Assembly: GCA_020698575.1 (NCBI GenBank)
Contig: CM036239.1
Location: forward strand, 9,385,263-9,449,262
DNA length: 64,000 nucleotides
Reading direction: 5' to 3'
Origin: Bostrychus sinensis
Lineage: Eukaryota > Chordata > Actinopteri > Gobiiformes > Eleotridae
The notes under the pieces were generated by a model. That model was not told where the DNA came from and made no database searches. It worked only from the letters and a program-made list of their open reading frames with translations. This document shows positions 47,196-58,262 of this stretch, piece by piece. Within the stretch, counting starts at the first letter, position 1; the number at the start of each line of letters is the position of its first letter. The position numbers were made by a program, and so were the translations under genes.

Positions 47196-47520
47196 CAGGG
47201 TTGCCAGGTCCGTAATTTTCCTGCTGTTTTTTATGTGCTGCCGCAGATGAAAAAATTTACTTCAAGCTATTTTGCATGCAGATGAAATAAAAATCCAGAT
47301 GTTGAATGACAAATCTTTAAACCCTAAGCTGATCGCAGTGAAGCCAAGCCAAATAAGCACATCTCTGTGTGTGAGAGGGGGCGGTCACCAGAGGAGCGTT
47401 CCTTTTGGCGCAGCAGCACTAAAACTGGGAGAATGCAGTGAAAATTGTGTTTGCACCATATTTTTATACACTGTTCTATGGGTCCTGGGCGGGTTTTGTC
47501 TTACAGACCTGGCAACCCTG
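47196..47520. mobile_element. hAT MITE, relative of 17010-17552
   Basis: The ends CAGGGTTGCCAGGTC and GACCTGGCAACCCTG are perfectly inverted (15 bp), length 325 bp. The flanks TCTTCCCT and CCTCCCCT match at 6 of 8. The subterminal GGGCGGGTTTT is shared with the nested element at 17010-17552. Non-coding. Confidence 0.8.
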
Positions 47521-47528
47521 CCTCCCCT

Positions 47529-48007
47529 CTGTGTGCCTCAGCCCAGCCAGCATCTTTATGAGCTGTCTCTGTCCTGTCTACCTCCCTTAATCTCACAGCA
47601 GCTATTAACACAGGGATCCCCGGCTCCAGCCTCGCATGGCGACACCGCTGCTGGACTGCCCTGCTGTGGGTGATATCTGGGGCTGTGATGCAGACTGCTG
47701 ACATGCCAGTTAGAGGCAGAGGGAGTTCCTAGTAGCTCATCTACCCTTTACCGGTTGTAATAAATAGATTTTTCTCTGCCTTTCACAAACAGGACAAATT
47801 TCTGCAATCTACACTGTGTCCAGAGGCTAGCTTGGATATGTCACAATAACATAATTGAAATTGTGGCTAAAATTGAATGTTGTTAGTGGTCAATATAGCA
47901 CACAGAAGGGAGAGAAAATACCACATTAGGATTCAATAGACAGAAGTGGACTATAGACATTGCAAATTGCAGCTTTGCAATTAGCAGAATCCTATATCTA
48001 TTATATA
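47529..48007. other. unassigned DNA
   Basis: 47520-47720 is GC-richer than its surroundings but without a motif. Confidence 0.4.
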
Positions 48008-48009
48008 TA

Positions 48010-48740
48010 CCATATTTTCTGGACTATACATCGCTCCAGAGTATAAGTCACACTAGCCAAAAAATGCATAATGAAGAAGAAAAAAATGTATATAAGGCGC
48101 ACTGGACTATAAGTCGCATTTTTTGGGGGAAATTTATTTTACAAAATCCGACACCAAGAACAGACATTTCATCTTGAAAGACAAGTTATAGTAATAATAG
48201 AATAGAGAACAACAGGCTGAATAGGTGTGTGGTTTGCTAACGTAACACATTGATGGTTATTCAGCTACATGAAGCATAAACAACGAACTGAATAGGTGTC
48301 TCGTAAGTTAACGTAATATATTAACAGTTATTCACATAACTATAGCATAAAGAACATAATATAACAAGTTCACCAAACTCACCATCTCACTCCTAATCAC
48401 TAAATCCTTTAAATTCTTCATCCTCGGTGTCGCTTCTGAACAACTCCAGAGGTAGATGAAGCGCCGCTTCCTCCTCTGCGTGGCTGTCGTCAGACTCAGC
48501 ATCAGTTCCATTTCCAATTATTCCGCTCTTTCTCAGTTGTCTTTATAGCCTAAGTTGTTAGTGGTAATGTTTACATTTTAAATTGTCAGTGGTACAGGTG
48601 CAGCAGATGCTGGTACACAAGCCTAGAGCGCCCTCTAACGAACACGTGAAATATTTTAATATATAAGTCACACCTGAGTATACGTTGCACCCTGAGCCAG
48701 ACGATGGAAAAAAGTGCGACTTATAGTTCATAAAATATGG
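48010..48740 (-). mobile_element. pogo/mariner-type MITE (ACTATAAGTCGC family)
   Basis: The ends CCATATTTTCTGGACTATA and TATAGTTCATAAAATATGG are inverted, with TA on both sides (48008-48009, 48741-48742). Subterminal TATAAGTC(A/G)CA repeats occur several times at each end (48041, 48111, and 48663, 48716 inverted). This pattern belongs to a very common fish TA-inserting element. The minus-strand interior keeps part of a transposase. Confidence 0.85.
48393..48509 (-). pseudogene. pogo-like transposase C-terminus
   Basis: Minus-strand codons from 48509 to the TAG at 48393-48395 give 38 residues: GTDAESDDSHAEEEAALHLP, then LELFRSDTEDEEFKGFSD. An acidic tail ending EEF.GF before the stop is characteristic of pogo/Tigger-type transposases. 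Catalytic and DNA-binding domains are gone. Its presence ties the flanking MITE to an autonomous pogo element. The call depends on a short, compositionally biased tail. Confidence 0.5.
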
Positions 48741-48742
48741 TA

Positions 48743-50405
48743 TATATATTTTTTGTAAGTCTATCACACACACACTAATTTCAACTGTTGTGAACAACTC
48801 TGAGGCTGCAGTCTAAATGAAGTCTCCTGGATAAAGTTTCTTAGTTGCCCAGGAAGATTCAAATGGGCAAGCCAGTGCTTTTCTGACTAGACCTGCTTAA
48901 TTTAGGTAATTTCTTGGTAATTATGCTCTCCTACAGAGACATACATTAAGTTATGTACATTGTTCACAGTATGTTAACGATTGTCTGTTAGTGCCTAGTT
49001 GTTTAACTTGTGATTGTCCAGGCTACTGAAAAAAAGGGTGAAATCAGCAAAGGAAATAATGTACTCTGAACTACCGCTAGGTTTGGTTAAATGTGGGACG
49101 TGTGAACTGTTGTATGATGATGCAAGAGGCAGAAAGTGGTGACAGCTTTTTAGCGTGTAGATTTTTAAGCTTGTGATTACCACTAGTAACGTTTTATACA
49201 AACAAGAGTAATTTCTGCCAGGGATATGCCAAAGGGATTTCAGCTGCAATAGCTACCAACATTTGTTTTGGGTTTTAAATGAAAGAAATGTGTTCACAAA
49301 GACAGATGCAGTCTGTAACAGTACAGTACAGCACAGGGACCGACTGTGTGGAGTATAGGTTGTGCTTCTTTCCTGGTCCTGTTTAGTGACAGTCAATACC
49401 CTTCCAGCTAACCAAACATATTTGCTGGTGGAGCTATCTGATCAATCTGCCCTGACGAACTTCAGCCACGCTTGTCAATCTCATTTTACTGTGTATCTCT
49501 TTCAGGCACAATCACATGTCGATCATGTGGTTGACAGAAGGCATGGATGGCATCACAGCAGTGATTACAGTACGCTCTGATTGTGACCTTTGACCTGATT
49601 GTGGTAGTGCTCAGATTGGCAGATTGGGACACTCTCTGTGTCAGCATGGGTGTTTTCTCTCTGTACACAATTCCTGTCAACATCTCAGTGTTTTTCTATA
49701 AATACAGTATTAAGGGGGAATGCTGGGCGCACGCATCTAATTGCATGCTCTTCTGTTGAAGATGTTAATAGCTTGCCCCAGTGCTCATTTTTTCCTTTCT
49801 AGTTACAATCATATAATTTACAAATACAAGGTTTAAAAAGAAAGCACCTGGACTTAATTTTTAAATACAGCGTTACAACTCTCAGCTGAGAGGCTTTTTA
49901 ATTCTGAATTAATGTAATAAGAGAGTTGATCTTCTTTTGATGGTAATTGGCCCGAGTGAAAGTGTGTTGGTCTGGGTTTGGTTTTAAGAGACTGTTGTAA
50001 ATAGATGGAAAGTTAAATTCTTTTCTAACAAAGATCAGATTATTCTTTGACTCCTTGATTGAACCCCCCATTTCTCTCTAGCTAAAATTAGGACATCACT
50101 GTCTTTAAAGTAGTGGTTTGTGTCTTTTAGGGAAATGTGTACTGCAGACTAGAGGGTGTTGGTTCAACCTCTTAAGCACAGGCTTTTTGGCTTCCAAAAT
50201 GTACTGTTTGTTTCCCACTGCAGTGGACACCACATTACTGTGTTTGTAACTGGAAATTTTTATCTCTGGGATGACCCAGTTTTTGTTTCAGGGTACTAAC
50301 AGATTTTAAATGAACCTGGATGTTGTGTTGGCTAAAATCCTTTTGAGCTTCTCAGAAAGACAGATACATAAGGCGTAACAGTGTTGGTCCTTTTGGCTCT
50401 AGCTC
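48743..50405. other. unassigned DNA
   Basis: No gene or classified repeat recognised. An acceptor-like tract ending TTTCAG at about 49505 has no supported exon. Confidence 0.4.
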
Positions 50406-50417
50406 CTATTTGCCCTT

Positions 50418-50449
<32 letters not shown>

Positions 50450-50950
50450 TAGCTCTTTTGGATTTGTTGTTCTTCTTTCCCCCTTCCTTGTGGGCACCTC
50501 CTGGGCTCTGTGCTGCAGTGTCCTGACCCACGTTTATGTTGTAGCTGTAGTTAGAATCAAATAACAGGTACTGATCTGTGTTGGTTGGCTTCCTGTACAC
50601 TTCTACACAGTTCTCCAATGACTACTGTGCAGTGTAAGAAGGCTTGGCTATTCTCCTCAGCGCCCTAGCGAGTAAACCTGATGTTCTGTTCTGGTACACA
50701 GCATTATTATTCATTTAAAAATTATAATTAATAATAATAATTTAATACCCCAGGATTTTGATCTTAGCCCAGGTGGCATCCACATATATAAAACACTGGC
50801 TAGGGGTAGTACCTAGGAATGAATCAAGAGATTGTCTCTCAATTTTCTTCATATACAAATTTGCCACTATGGGGGACCCCATTGCACGAATCTGAAAAAC
50901 TGAAGCCCTGTTAAGTGCCAAACCATCTTGTTCTAATCTCACTTCAGATG
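50406..50950 (-). mobile_element. Penelope-like retroelement fragment
   Basis: On the minus strand 50942-50742 encodes RAMGSPIVANLYMKKIERQS followed by FIYVDATWAKIKI. This is the reverse transcriptase GSP..A.LYM and YVDD.W region of Penelope-like elements, with the catalytic second D changed to A. About 120 bp further on, VEVYRKPTNTDQYLLFDSN (about 50605-50545) continues the same protein. Between them a stretch with (ATT)n has replaced some codons. The GIY-YIG endonuclease is not seen. A (TTTTG)n run at 50417-50450 ends the block. The copy is inactive. Confidence 0.85.
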
Positions 50951-52205
50951 AAAGGAAGGCACTAACAGAACTGTGACTGTAAACCCAGTGGACTAGGAGG
51001 CCAAAGAGACTGCTTCAAGATGCAACATGTAATATGTACTGGGAAGAACATGCTTTTTTTTCCTGCAAGTGCATAAAAATAGTTAGGGCTGTTTTCATGT
51101 GAGTTATCACTATTAGTTAAATTTCACTGTGCAGGCTCAGTTACTATGGTTACATGCAGTAATATCCACAGGTGTGCAGTATACACAGGTTCACATCTGC
51201 CAGATTTTGTAGCCAGGCCTTGATAGCATTATAAGACATTTTGTGCCCTGTCCTAGCGTGGCAGTCCTAGGGTAATTTTGAACCTGAAAATAATAAATCT
51301 GCAACTTTTATTTTAAAAAGTCATCAATAGTAAAACATAAACTTTCAGTATCATTTTTTTTTTTCAGTTATAAAGATTATGAGCTCAATATATCTCCATA
51401 CCTGCTTGGCTGATAGGGCACTCCTATTAAATGTCATTCCCTTCGTTTAAAATTATAGATGTGTGTATATTATTAGATTTCTTCCCCCAATGTAATACCT
51501 TAACCATGCTTGTACCTACACTAATCTTTTGTTCAGATCAAGAGTTATAACAAAAGCATAATTTAATTTTTGTAACAGTGCATTTTGTTGTGCACTGTTT
51601 AAAACATATCTGTCATGTAATCTGTCTCAAACTCAGCATGACTCTGTTTCAGAAAAGACAGCGCAAGCGATGATAATTACACGGGCTTTGTGAGGAAGAC
51701 ATCAAGAGTTGTAGGTGCTGAAATAGTATGAATACAAGCTGCCCCAGCTGCTACCCTCTTCATACCAGACTGCCGTAATAGATCTATTTGTAGGAGAGCA
51801 GTGCCCACACACAAGTACTTACTCAAGTTCTCTCAACTTATTTACCAAAACTGCATGGAAATGGTCGATTTTATGGATGTTTCTTTTACTGCCATTACTA
51901 ATATAAATACTAAATTATAATCCTCAAGATAAAGTTCTTATTTTATGAAATGATATGTTGCATTTATGATGTTATTACACTTTTTTTTACACCATAGTGA
52001 CTTTCCATAAAAGAGTGTCTTATTACTTCCATTTATTAGATAAGGAAAAATTAATGTTAATGGTAAGTACATGCAGAATATATGTGAAACAAGTGCCAGG
52101 GTCGTTCTCATTCTTCACACTTTGAGCTTTTCTGGAAAGTCGTTATTTCAAGTAAGTTTTTTTGGAGGTATCTCATCAGGGCATCTATCCTTTTGAATAT
52201 ACCAT
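50951..52205. other. unassigned DNA
   Basis: Nothing recognised. Confidence 0.4.
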
Positions 52206-52212
52206 ATATATA

Positions 52213-52290
<78 letters not shown>
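52206..52290. repeat. (TA)n microsatellite
   Basis: About 35-40 uninterrupted AT units follow a short ATACCATATATATACC lead. The Ile-Tyr frames here are artefacts of the repeat. Confidence 0.97.
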
Positions 52291-52292
<2 letters not shown>

Positions 52293-52890
52293 CAATCTTT
52301 ATTGTTTGTTGCACTGATTTCTCTCTTATTAATCTTGATTTGCACATATAATAATCTGTGCTAAAAAACCCAAACCATCAGCATGTATCTTGTTCTTTTT
52401 CACTTATACAAATTCTTTATTCTCATTTCTTAAAATGAATCTGTAACAACAGTGTTAAAAGTTAAATTATAACAAATCTGCATGTGTTACATGAGTAATC
52501 AAGCTAAAATTCCTGCCTAAAGTCTCTGGTGATCACAAGCGTGGGAAGGGCACTGAGGATCCACAGATGCATTTGGTAATGTGGCCAAGCTAAAGAGTCT
52601 GTCGTTAGGAGGAGGTGTGACTGGAACACCTTCTGAGGAGAAAGTGTAACAGAAAATACATTCTGAAATTGAAGTTTAGAAATGTAAAAGAACTGGGAGG
52701 AATATTGTTTGTCTACACTATTAAGCATAGACAGTATACTGAGCTTGACATGGAGGGCAGGCTAAATGCTATGGTAGAATTTGCTGCTAAATATTTTGCT
52801 TTGAAGATTTGAATATTTGAATATCAATGTTAAAATATTTAGCATAGTTTATCAGAGCCCGCCGGTGGGAGAGGTGAAATAGGCAAACAC
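52291..52890. other. unassigned DNA
   Basis: Nothing recognised. Confidence 0.4.
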
Positions 52891-52893
52891 TAA

Positions 52894-54130
52894 GGGCCAG
52901 ATTTATAAAAGGTTTGCGTGCACGCTAAATGAAAAAGACGTGCTAAAAATGGAGCAAGCCCAGGCGCAGCTGAGATTTGCGTCTCTCACAGGAGCAAATT
53001 CAGTGTGGCGCAGATTTTGCTTCTGTGATTCAATGAATATGTAAAACAAGGCGTTCTTGCCAAAACGTGCTAAATTCAAGGCGTGGAAAATGCAAATGAA
53101 GTTACTTTGCAGTCGCTGTTTGATTTATCATGAGTACGGGAGCTAAATCTGCGTGAAAATTTAGTACGTTGGAGAAGCAGTTGCAAAGGTTTTGTGGAGG
53201 TAAGAGTGTAGCTTTTAGTGCACAGATGAGGCGTTGAAAATAAGTTCTAATGCTTTAACAGGGCTCATTTACAAAGACACAACAGTAATGTGTTGATTTG
53301 AAGACGAAGGAAACAAAGAAACAGACTTTACCTGCGGCACTTTTTCCTTGATTCTCGCTCATATTTCCCCGAACTTCAGCCTTTTACAGCTGCTGTCTCT
53401 GGGCTTTCAGTCTGTTTAACATTCTTTGAAATCCTTACAGTGACACAACAGTCTTTAAACGCTGCGCAAACTCTACTCACTGTGTTTATCTCATTGCCTC
53501 CCAATGCTTGCTGCAGCGCTTGACTGACAGCTGCCCCTACAGAGGCTCAAGGCTGTGTGGATTTGATCGAGCGGAGGACATCGAAAATGTTTTTTAATTG
53601 TTATTTTTAATTGATCACCATCAGCACTCCATATAGGCTACTGATACATTTTATATAATTGTTTAAAAGGTTACTGGCTCTGACAGACAGTGAAAAGGAC
53701 TTTCCTCACCCTCCACTGTCTCACATAGAGGGGAAATAAGGCACGTGACTCTGGTCAGCGCAAAAATCGCATGAGACATTTAACAAGGATGGACTACACA
53801 AGTTAATAAAAGAAAGTAAAATGCAATAAAATAATTCTCCCTCATACAGTGAACACAGCTCTACTACAGTCATGTTAGATGTTAGACTCTCAGATTGTGT
53901 TTTGTGTTGCATCTCTGTAGGAAAGATGCAGTCAGAGCTGGCAAACAGCATTGCTCTCGCTGTCGGTGCATTTTATGCTCACGCAAAATTCTCATTTACA
54001 TATCAGATTTGCGGCAGCAGTTACTTGCACAGTTTCTCTTCGTATATCACACGCAACACGCCCACAAATACCAGACGCTATTTTTTAAGCTGCACTCGCA
54101 ATTTTGCACTTGTCTTAGTAAATATGGCCC
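52894..54130. mobile_element. PIF/Harbinger-type element
   Basis: The left end GGGCCAGATTTATAAAAG and right end TTAGTAAATATGGCCC are imperfect inverted repeats, and TAA flanks both sides (52891-52893, 54131-54133). GGGCCA ends with a TAA/TTA triplet duplication are Harbinger hallmarks. The 1,237-bp interior shows no DDE nuclease or Myb-like protein, so it is probably non-autonomous. Frames near 53872-54195 are not conserved. A right-end fragment of a second copy is at 10505-10664. Confidence 0.82.
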
Positions 54131-54133
54131 TAA

Positions 54134-54465
54134 GGGCGCAGAGTGACTTGGGAGCGCCACTGCCCCGTGTGTCAGCGCACGAGCCTGATCAATAACAGTA
54201 CCTAGAAATTATGGACACTGGGGAGAGTTTTGAGTCCATGTAAATGTGTTCTACTCTTGTCAAGCTTTATGTCACTTTTTGTTTAATGATAATCGACCTC
54301 TTTATCCTCCTCATCACTTAGTGTTACAACAACTCCATGGACTCCAATTTACATACCTAAAAATGACCATTAGTGGCCATGTGAATCATGTAACCATCTA
54401 TATTCTAGACCTCCAGTGGCATAACTTGAAATGGCTCCAATTTTTACTACAGCACCAAAATGACA
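54134..54465. other. unassigned DNA
   Basis: Nothing recognised. Confidence 0.4.
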
Positions 54466-55020
54466 CTGGGGCCCTGTCCCAATACCCACACTTCACACTA
54501 TGTCAAAGTGCACGTTTTCTGAAAGAGCATGAGGTGCATAAGGGAACAGGGTGTTAAAAATAATAATTGGGACATTCCACATTTCGAGGACATTTGCGTC
54601 ATGAAAGACACAAGGTAAAAACATTTAATGAGATATGCAGCGCAGTCTTTTAGCGGCGCTTACTAAGATGCTGCTGGATTTATCTGAAAGTTAACAACAG
54701 CTGATAAGTTGATCATTTTGCCACAGAAAGATCAGACATGTCTCAGTTTAGCTCTTAATGCATTCTTTTTCATTTTGCCAGTTATTGCTTGCTGCTAAGT
54801 TGCTTAAAATGCAGCATCGTTCAAAAATGTCACAATAAAATGCATCGTGCATAATATACTTCAGCAAAGTCAATCCACATTTCCTGGAAGTGAGCAGTGA
54901 AGTGTGTGGTGAAAGGTGCTTCCGAACGTTAAAGAGAAATAGAACACACTACTCACTTGTGCTCCTTAGCGTGAACCCGCATTCGAAGGGCACAAGTGCG
55001 AGTATTTGGGACAATCCAAT
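54466..55020. mobile_element. DNA transposon-like element with GTCCCAA ends
   Basis: GGCCCTGTCCCAATACCCAC at about 54472 and the reverse complement of GATTGTCCCAAATACTCGC at about 55010 are inverted. Adjoining gene-free sequence has AAGTGCAC and GTGCACAAG motifs near each end. No clear target duplication was found, so the limits and class are tentative. Confidence 0.5.
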
Positions 55021-55594
55021 TTGGACTAATCCACTGTGAATAGTTTTCACAGTGAAGTCACTAGGCCCATTGACAGGTTTGCTGAGGCCCGGGGCAAGAA
55101 GGACAGACCTCACACCTGAAATCACCTACAGAATCTGATCAGATAAAACTGACTCAGAAATAAGGTGAATGTGGCTTTGTCCCATTAAATGAGTCCTCAA
55201 TACACACATTATTTGCAGTAAACATATTTTAAATGGCCCTTAAGCTAGTGTTAGCTAACGACAGTTTGTGCCTGTCTGTCAATCATACTTACCTTTTATG
55301 ACGAAAAACAAATGCCCTTCCCATACGCTGAGTTGATGATCCACTCTGACTGAAGAAACCACTTTTGGTGCCTCTATAAGTTTGCCTTAGACACAGCAGT
55401 GGAGAAGGTTTCCGAAGTCCAGCTCTGGCAGTGACCTGGCTGTTGTCAGTGGCTCAAACAGGACAGCGGTGCCTCAAACGTGTCCCCAATATTTGTAGTT
55501 TTAGTCCATATTGTATATTGTCCTGAGTAGTCGGGCCTAAATGTTTATTTGGCATCTTTTCATGTTTGTTTTGCCCTTCATGGAACACTATGAT
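55021..55594. other. unassigned DNA
   Basis: Nothing recognised. Confidence 0.4.
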
Positions 55595-55659
55595 CAGGTT
55601 TTTTCACATTCTAGAATTTGATCATGTCACAGTTTCAGGTGGAAGGAGGAGCCAGTGTT

Positions 55660-55696
55660 ACTCTGCATTACTCTGCATTACTCTGCATTACTCTGT
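55660..55696. repeat. 10-bp tandem repeat
   Basis: ACTCTGCATT is repeated three times plus a partial fourth unit. It is absent from the paralogous R2 copy at 45 kb, so it arose or expanded in this copy. Confidence 0.85.
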
Positions 55697-55827
55697 AGGT
55701 TAGACATCATATTTTTCATATATCCAAATATAAAGGTTACAAATATTAATCCTGATCAGTTTTTGGCATTTGGGTCTACTAACAATAATCACACCTGTGA
55801 CTTTAGTTACTTTGTGCTAACAGAGGG

Positions 55828-56603
55828 TATGGAGCTATATTTGTTTCAATAAAATAAACTGATGAAAAACTAAAATGAATTGATGCAACAATAAATGTAT
55901 TGATGCAACTACAAATGATTTATTCAAAGTGCCCAATTTGTGACTTGCATGCAGCGATATTTTATTTGCGATATATTATTTGCAATTATTTCACAAATTA
56001 ATCATGTTTGTCATTTATAAATATGCAGTTTTGAAGTGAATAGTCCAATCTGCATTTGTGGATCGCTCCTTTTGTGCATTCATCACCTCTGCACATTTGG
56101 AGCTTTTTGATACATTTGTCCCACATTTTGAGACAGCAAGATTTATTTACAAAAGAAATCCTGTTCCAATGACAACCAATGGGGGTATGCAGTTATATTG
56201 TAATTTACAAATATATCTGTTGCAATTATTTCAAAATTATTTGTGTTTTTCATTCATATATCTGCATTCACCAATGCACGAATTCATTAGTTGCGCTTGC
56301 GGATAATTTTAAGACATTCGTTCTGCGTTTTGAAACAGCTTTGGATTCATTCAAAGGAAATCCTGTTCCACTGACAACCACTGGGGGCTGTGTTGGCGTT
56401 TTCACTGCTGTCTCTGGGTACAGACCAACCATCAGAGACCAGCAGCATGTGCTGTTGTTAGCTGATGAACGGTAGCGGTCAGAGCTTACGCGAGTCGAAT
56501 CATGGCAGGACGTCAGCCTATCCACAGTAACCTGAGCTAACATTAATAGCATTCCTTTTAGTTTTGCATCAATTTATTTTATTGAAACAAATATAGCTCC
56601 ATA
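55828..56603. mobile_element. unclassified TIR element, complete copy
   Basis: A 776-bp element opens with TATGGAGCTATATTTGTTTC and closes with the inverse, GAAACAAATATAGCTCCATA. Similarity extends inward to GTTTTGCATCAATT versus AATTGATGCAAC. GAGGG flanks both sides (55823-55827, 56604-56608). Two internal repeats of about 75 bp (56108-56183 and 56310-56386) share AAATCCTGTTCCA.TGACAAC. The interior is non-coding. TIRs starting TATGGAGC with a 5-6 bp target duplication do not match a superfamily I can name with confidence. Confidence 0.85.
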
Positions 56604-56690
56604 GAGGGGACGCTGGGCCATTTTTTGTTTCATGTTGACAGGCCCCATAATTGCAGAGATCTTACCCATAAATCACAGCAAAACATCTGC

Positions 56691-58184
56691 ATATTAATAC
56701 TTAGGCAGCAGATTCTTTTAAATAAAAGTCTGCCCACCCTCCATTTCAGTTTCACTATCTAGGCCTTTAGAATAACTTACTGTATTTCAGGAGTTAGCCT
56801 ACAGTGCTGTCCTGACCCAACCTGTACTGTACTTGTATAATTAAAGCCACATTAAAGCCACAACCTTAGAATAATATAAGCTATAAACTCTTACTTAGTA
56901 CCAACCACCCACTGTCTTTTTTAATACCCAACAATGGAGACATTACAGGATGGTAATTGGGAGCTGGAGTGCTCTGAGTGAGAACACAGTAAAGTTGGGA
57001 GGACAAGTAGACTCCACCCAGAGAGATCGTGCTGGAAGGCAGGAACACTCACCACTCTGCCACCTTTTAAGTGTTTAGTCAGCATGGCAACAAAGTGCAT
57101 TTAGACATTATCTTCTACCTCTTATTCATGTAAGGGTCATCTGAGAAAAAAGTTGATCACAATGAAATAATGTGCAGGCTAGGAAGACCTCTGACTGAAC
57201 TTCAAAACCTGCTGTTTTTATTCACTAACATAATTGAAGTGATTCATGCTTTGATTACTCACTCCGCATAGTGCAATAGATGTGTATCTCCGACACGGTA
57301 AAATATCCTCTGGGCAGTTGAAATATCGTCCTGTGTAGAACCTCTTTTGTAAATAGCAGTCTGGACGCTCGTCTCCCTCTGACTGATTATTGGCGGTCTC
57401 AGAAAACACAGACTTTAGTTTCTTTACAGCAAATCAAAAGACCAAGGTTATTTGATGGATTTGTTCTGTTTGAGCCAACTGTGGTAATTCGGTAGCTGCT
57501 CTGAGAACAGTAATGGTGGGAGACTGAGGGCAAGGCAACATAACAACCATCCTTCTGCAACCATCTAAAAGCATCAGAACCATCAAAGGGAAATATTTAT
57601 ACTGCATGGTCCAGGGAAGCTAAAAGTATTAGGTTTTTTTTATTGATGTTCAGTGTTTAAAGAAAAGTAAAGTATATTTTGAAGTCTGGTTAGTATATAT
57701 CTGGTGTAGTGCGGTGCAGACATTTTAGGCAGGTGTGAAAAATGCTGTTAAATATTAGTGCTTTAAGAATTTTTGTTATTTTTGTTTGTACACTAAATAA
57801 AATAATTAAAGTTACATCATTTATTTGACCAGATTTATTCAATTTTTCATTGTCAGTAAAGTCTACACATATTATTTAACTAATTAAGAGAGTAACTGCT
57901 TCCAATTAATAATACTATATTTCAGTCGTTTCTTTTTCATTGTTTTCTATGGGAAAAATCCTCTTCCACATGGGATTTTTTTGCTGCAGTATCACAGAGT
58001 GGCCACTAATCAAGTTGGCATTGGGGGAGAGAGAATGCACCATCCAAGTCTTATTATACATCCAAGGTACAAACTGACAAAAATGAGAACTGTGGTGGAC
58101 AGTGCTAACATATGTACTTTTTAATGTATGCTTATTAGAGAACCTTTTTTTTTGTTTGTTTGTTTTTTACAAGACTACATATGG
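56691..58184. other. unassigned DNA
   Basis: Nothing recognised. Confidence 0.4.
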
Positions 58185-58262
58185 TCAATCAATCAAACAA
58201 TCAACTTTTTTTATATATAGCCCTTAACAACACACAACGTGACCAAAGTGCTTTTCAATATG
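58185..58262 (-). mobile_element. L2-type LINE 3' tail
   Basis: Tandem TCAATCAATC, then CAACTTTTTTTATATATAGC and CCAAAGTGCTTTTCA, is the reverse complement of the L2 tail seen intact at about 31900-31982 (AAGTGCTTTATAAATAAAG plus (TTGA)n). It is a very short 5'-truncated copy. Confidence 0.7.

Larger units (their letters stand above)
55595..56690 (+). repeat. dispersed repeat R2, copy interrupted by a TIR element
   Basis: R2 sequence runs 55595-55827 and resumes at 56604-56690, aligning with 45067-45445. The break coincides with the ends of the element at 55828-56603. Within the left part lies a 10-bp tandem array at 55660-55696. Confidence 0.7.

Noticed and set aside
52108..52347. Frames with long Ile-Tyr runs
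   Set aside because: Translation of the (TA)n microsatellite.
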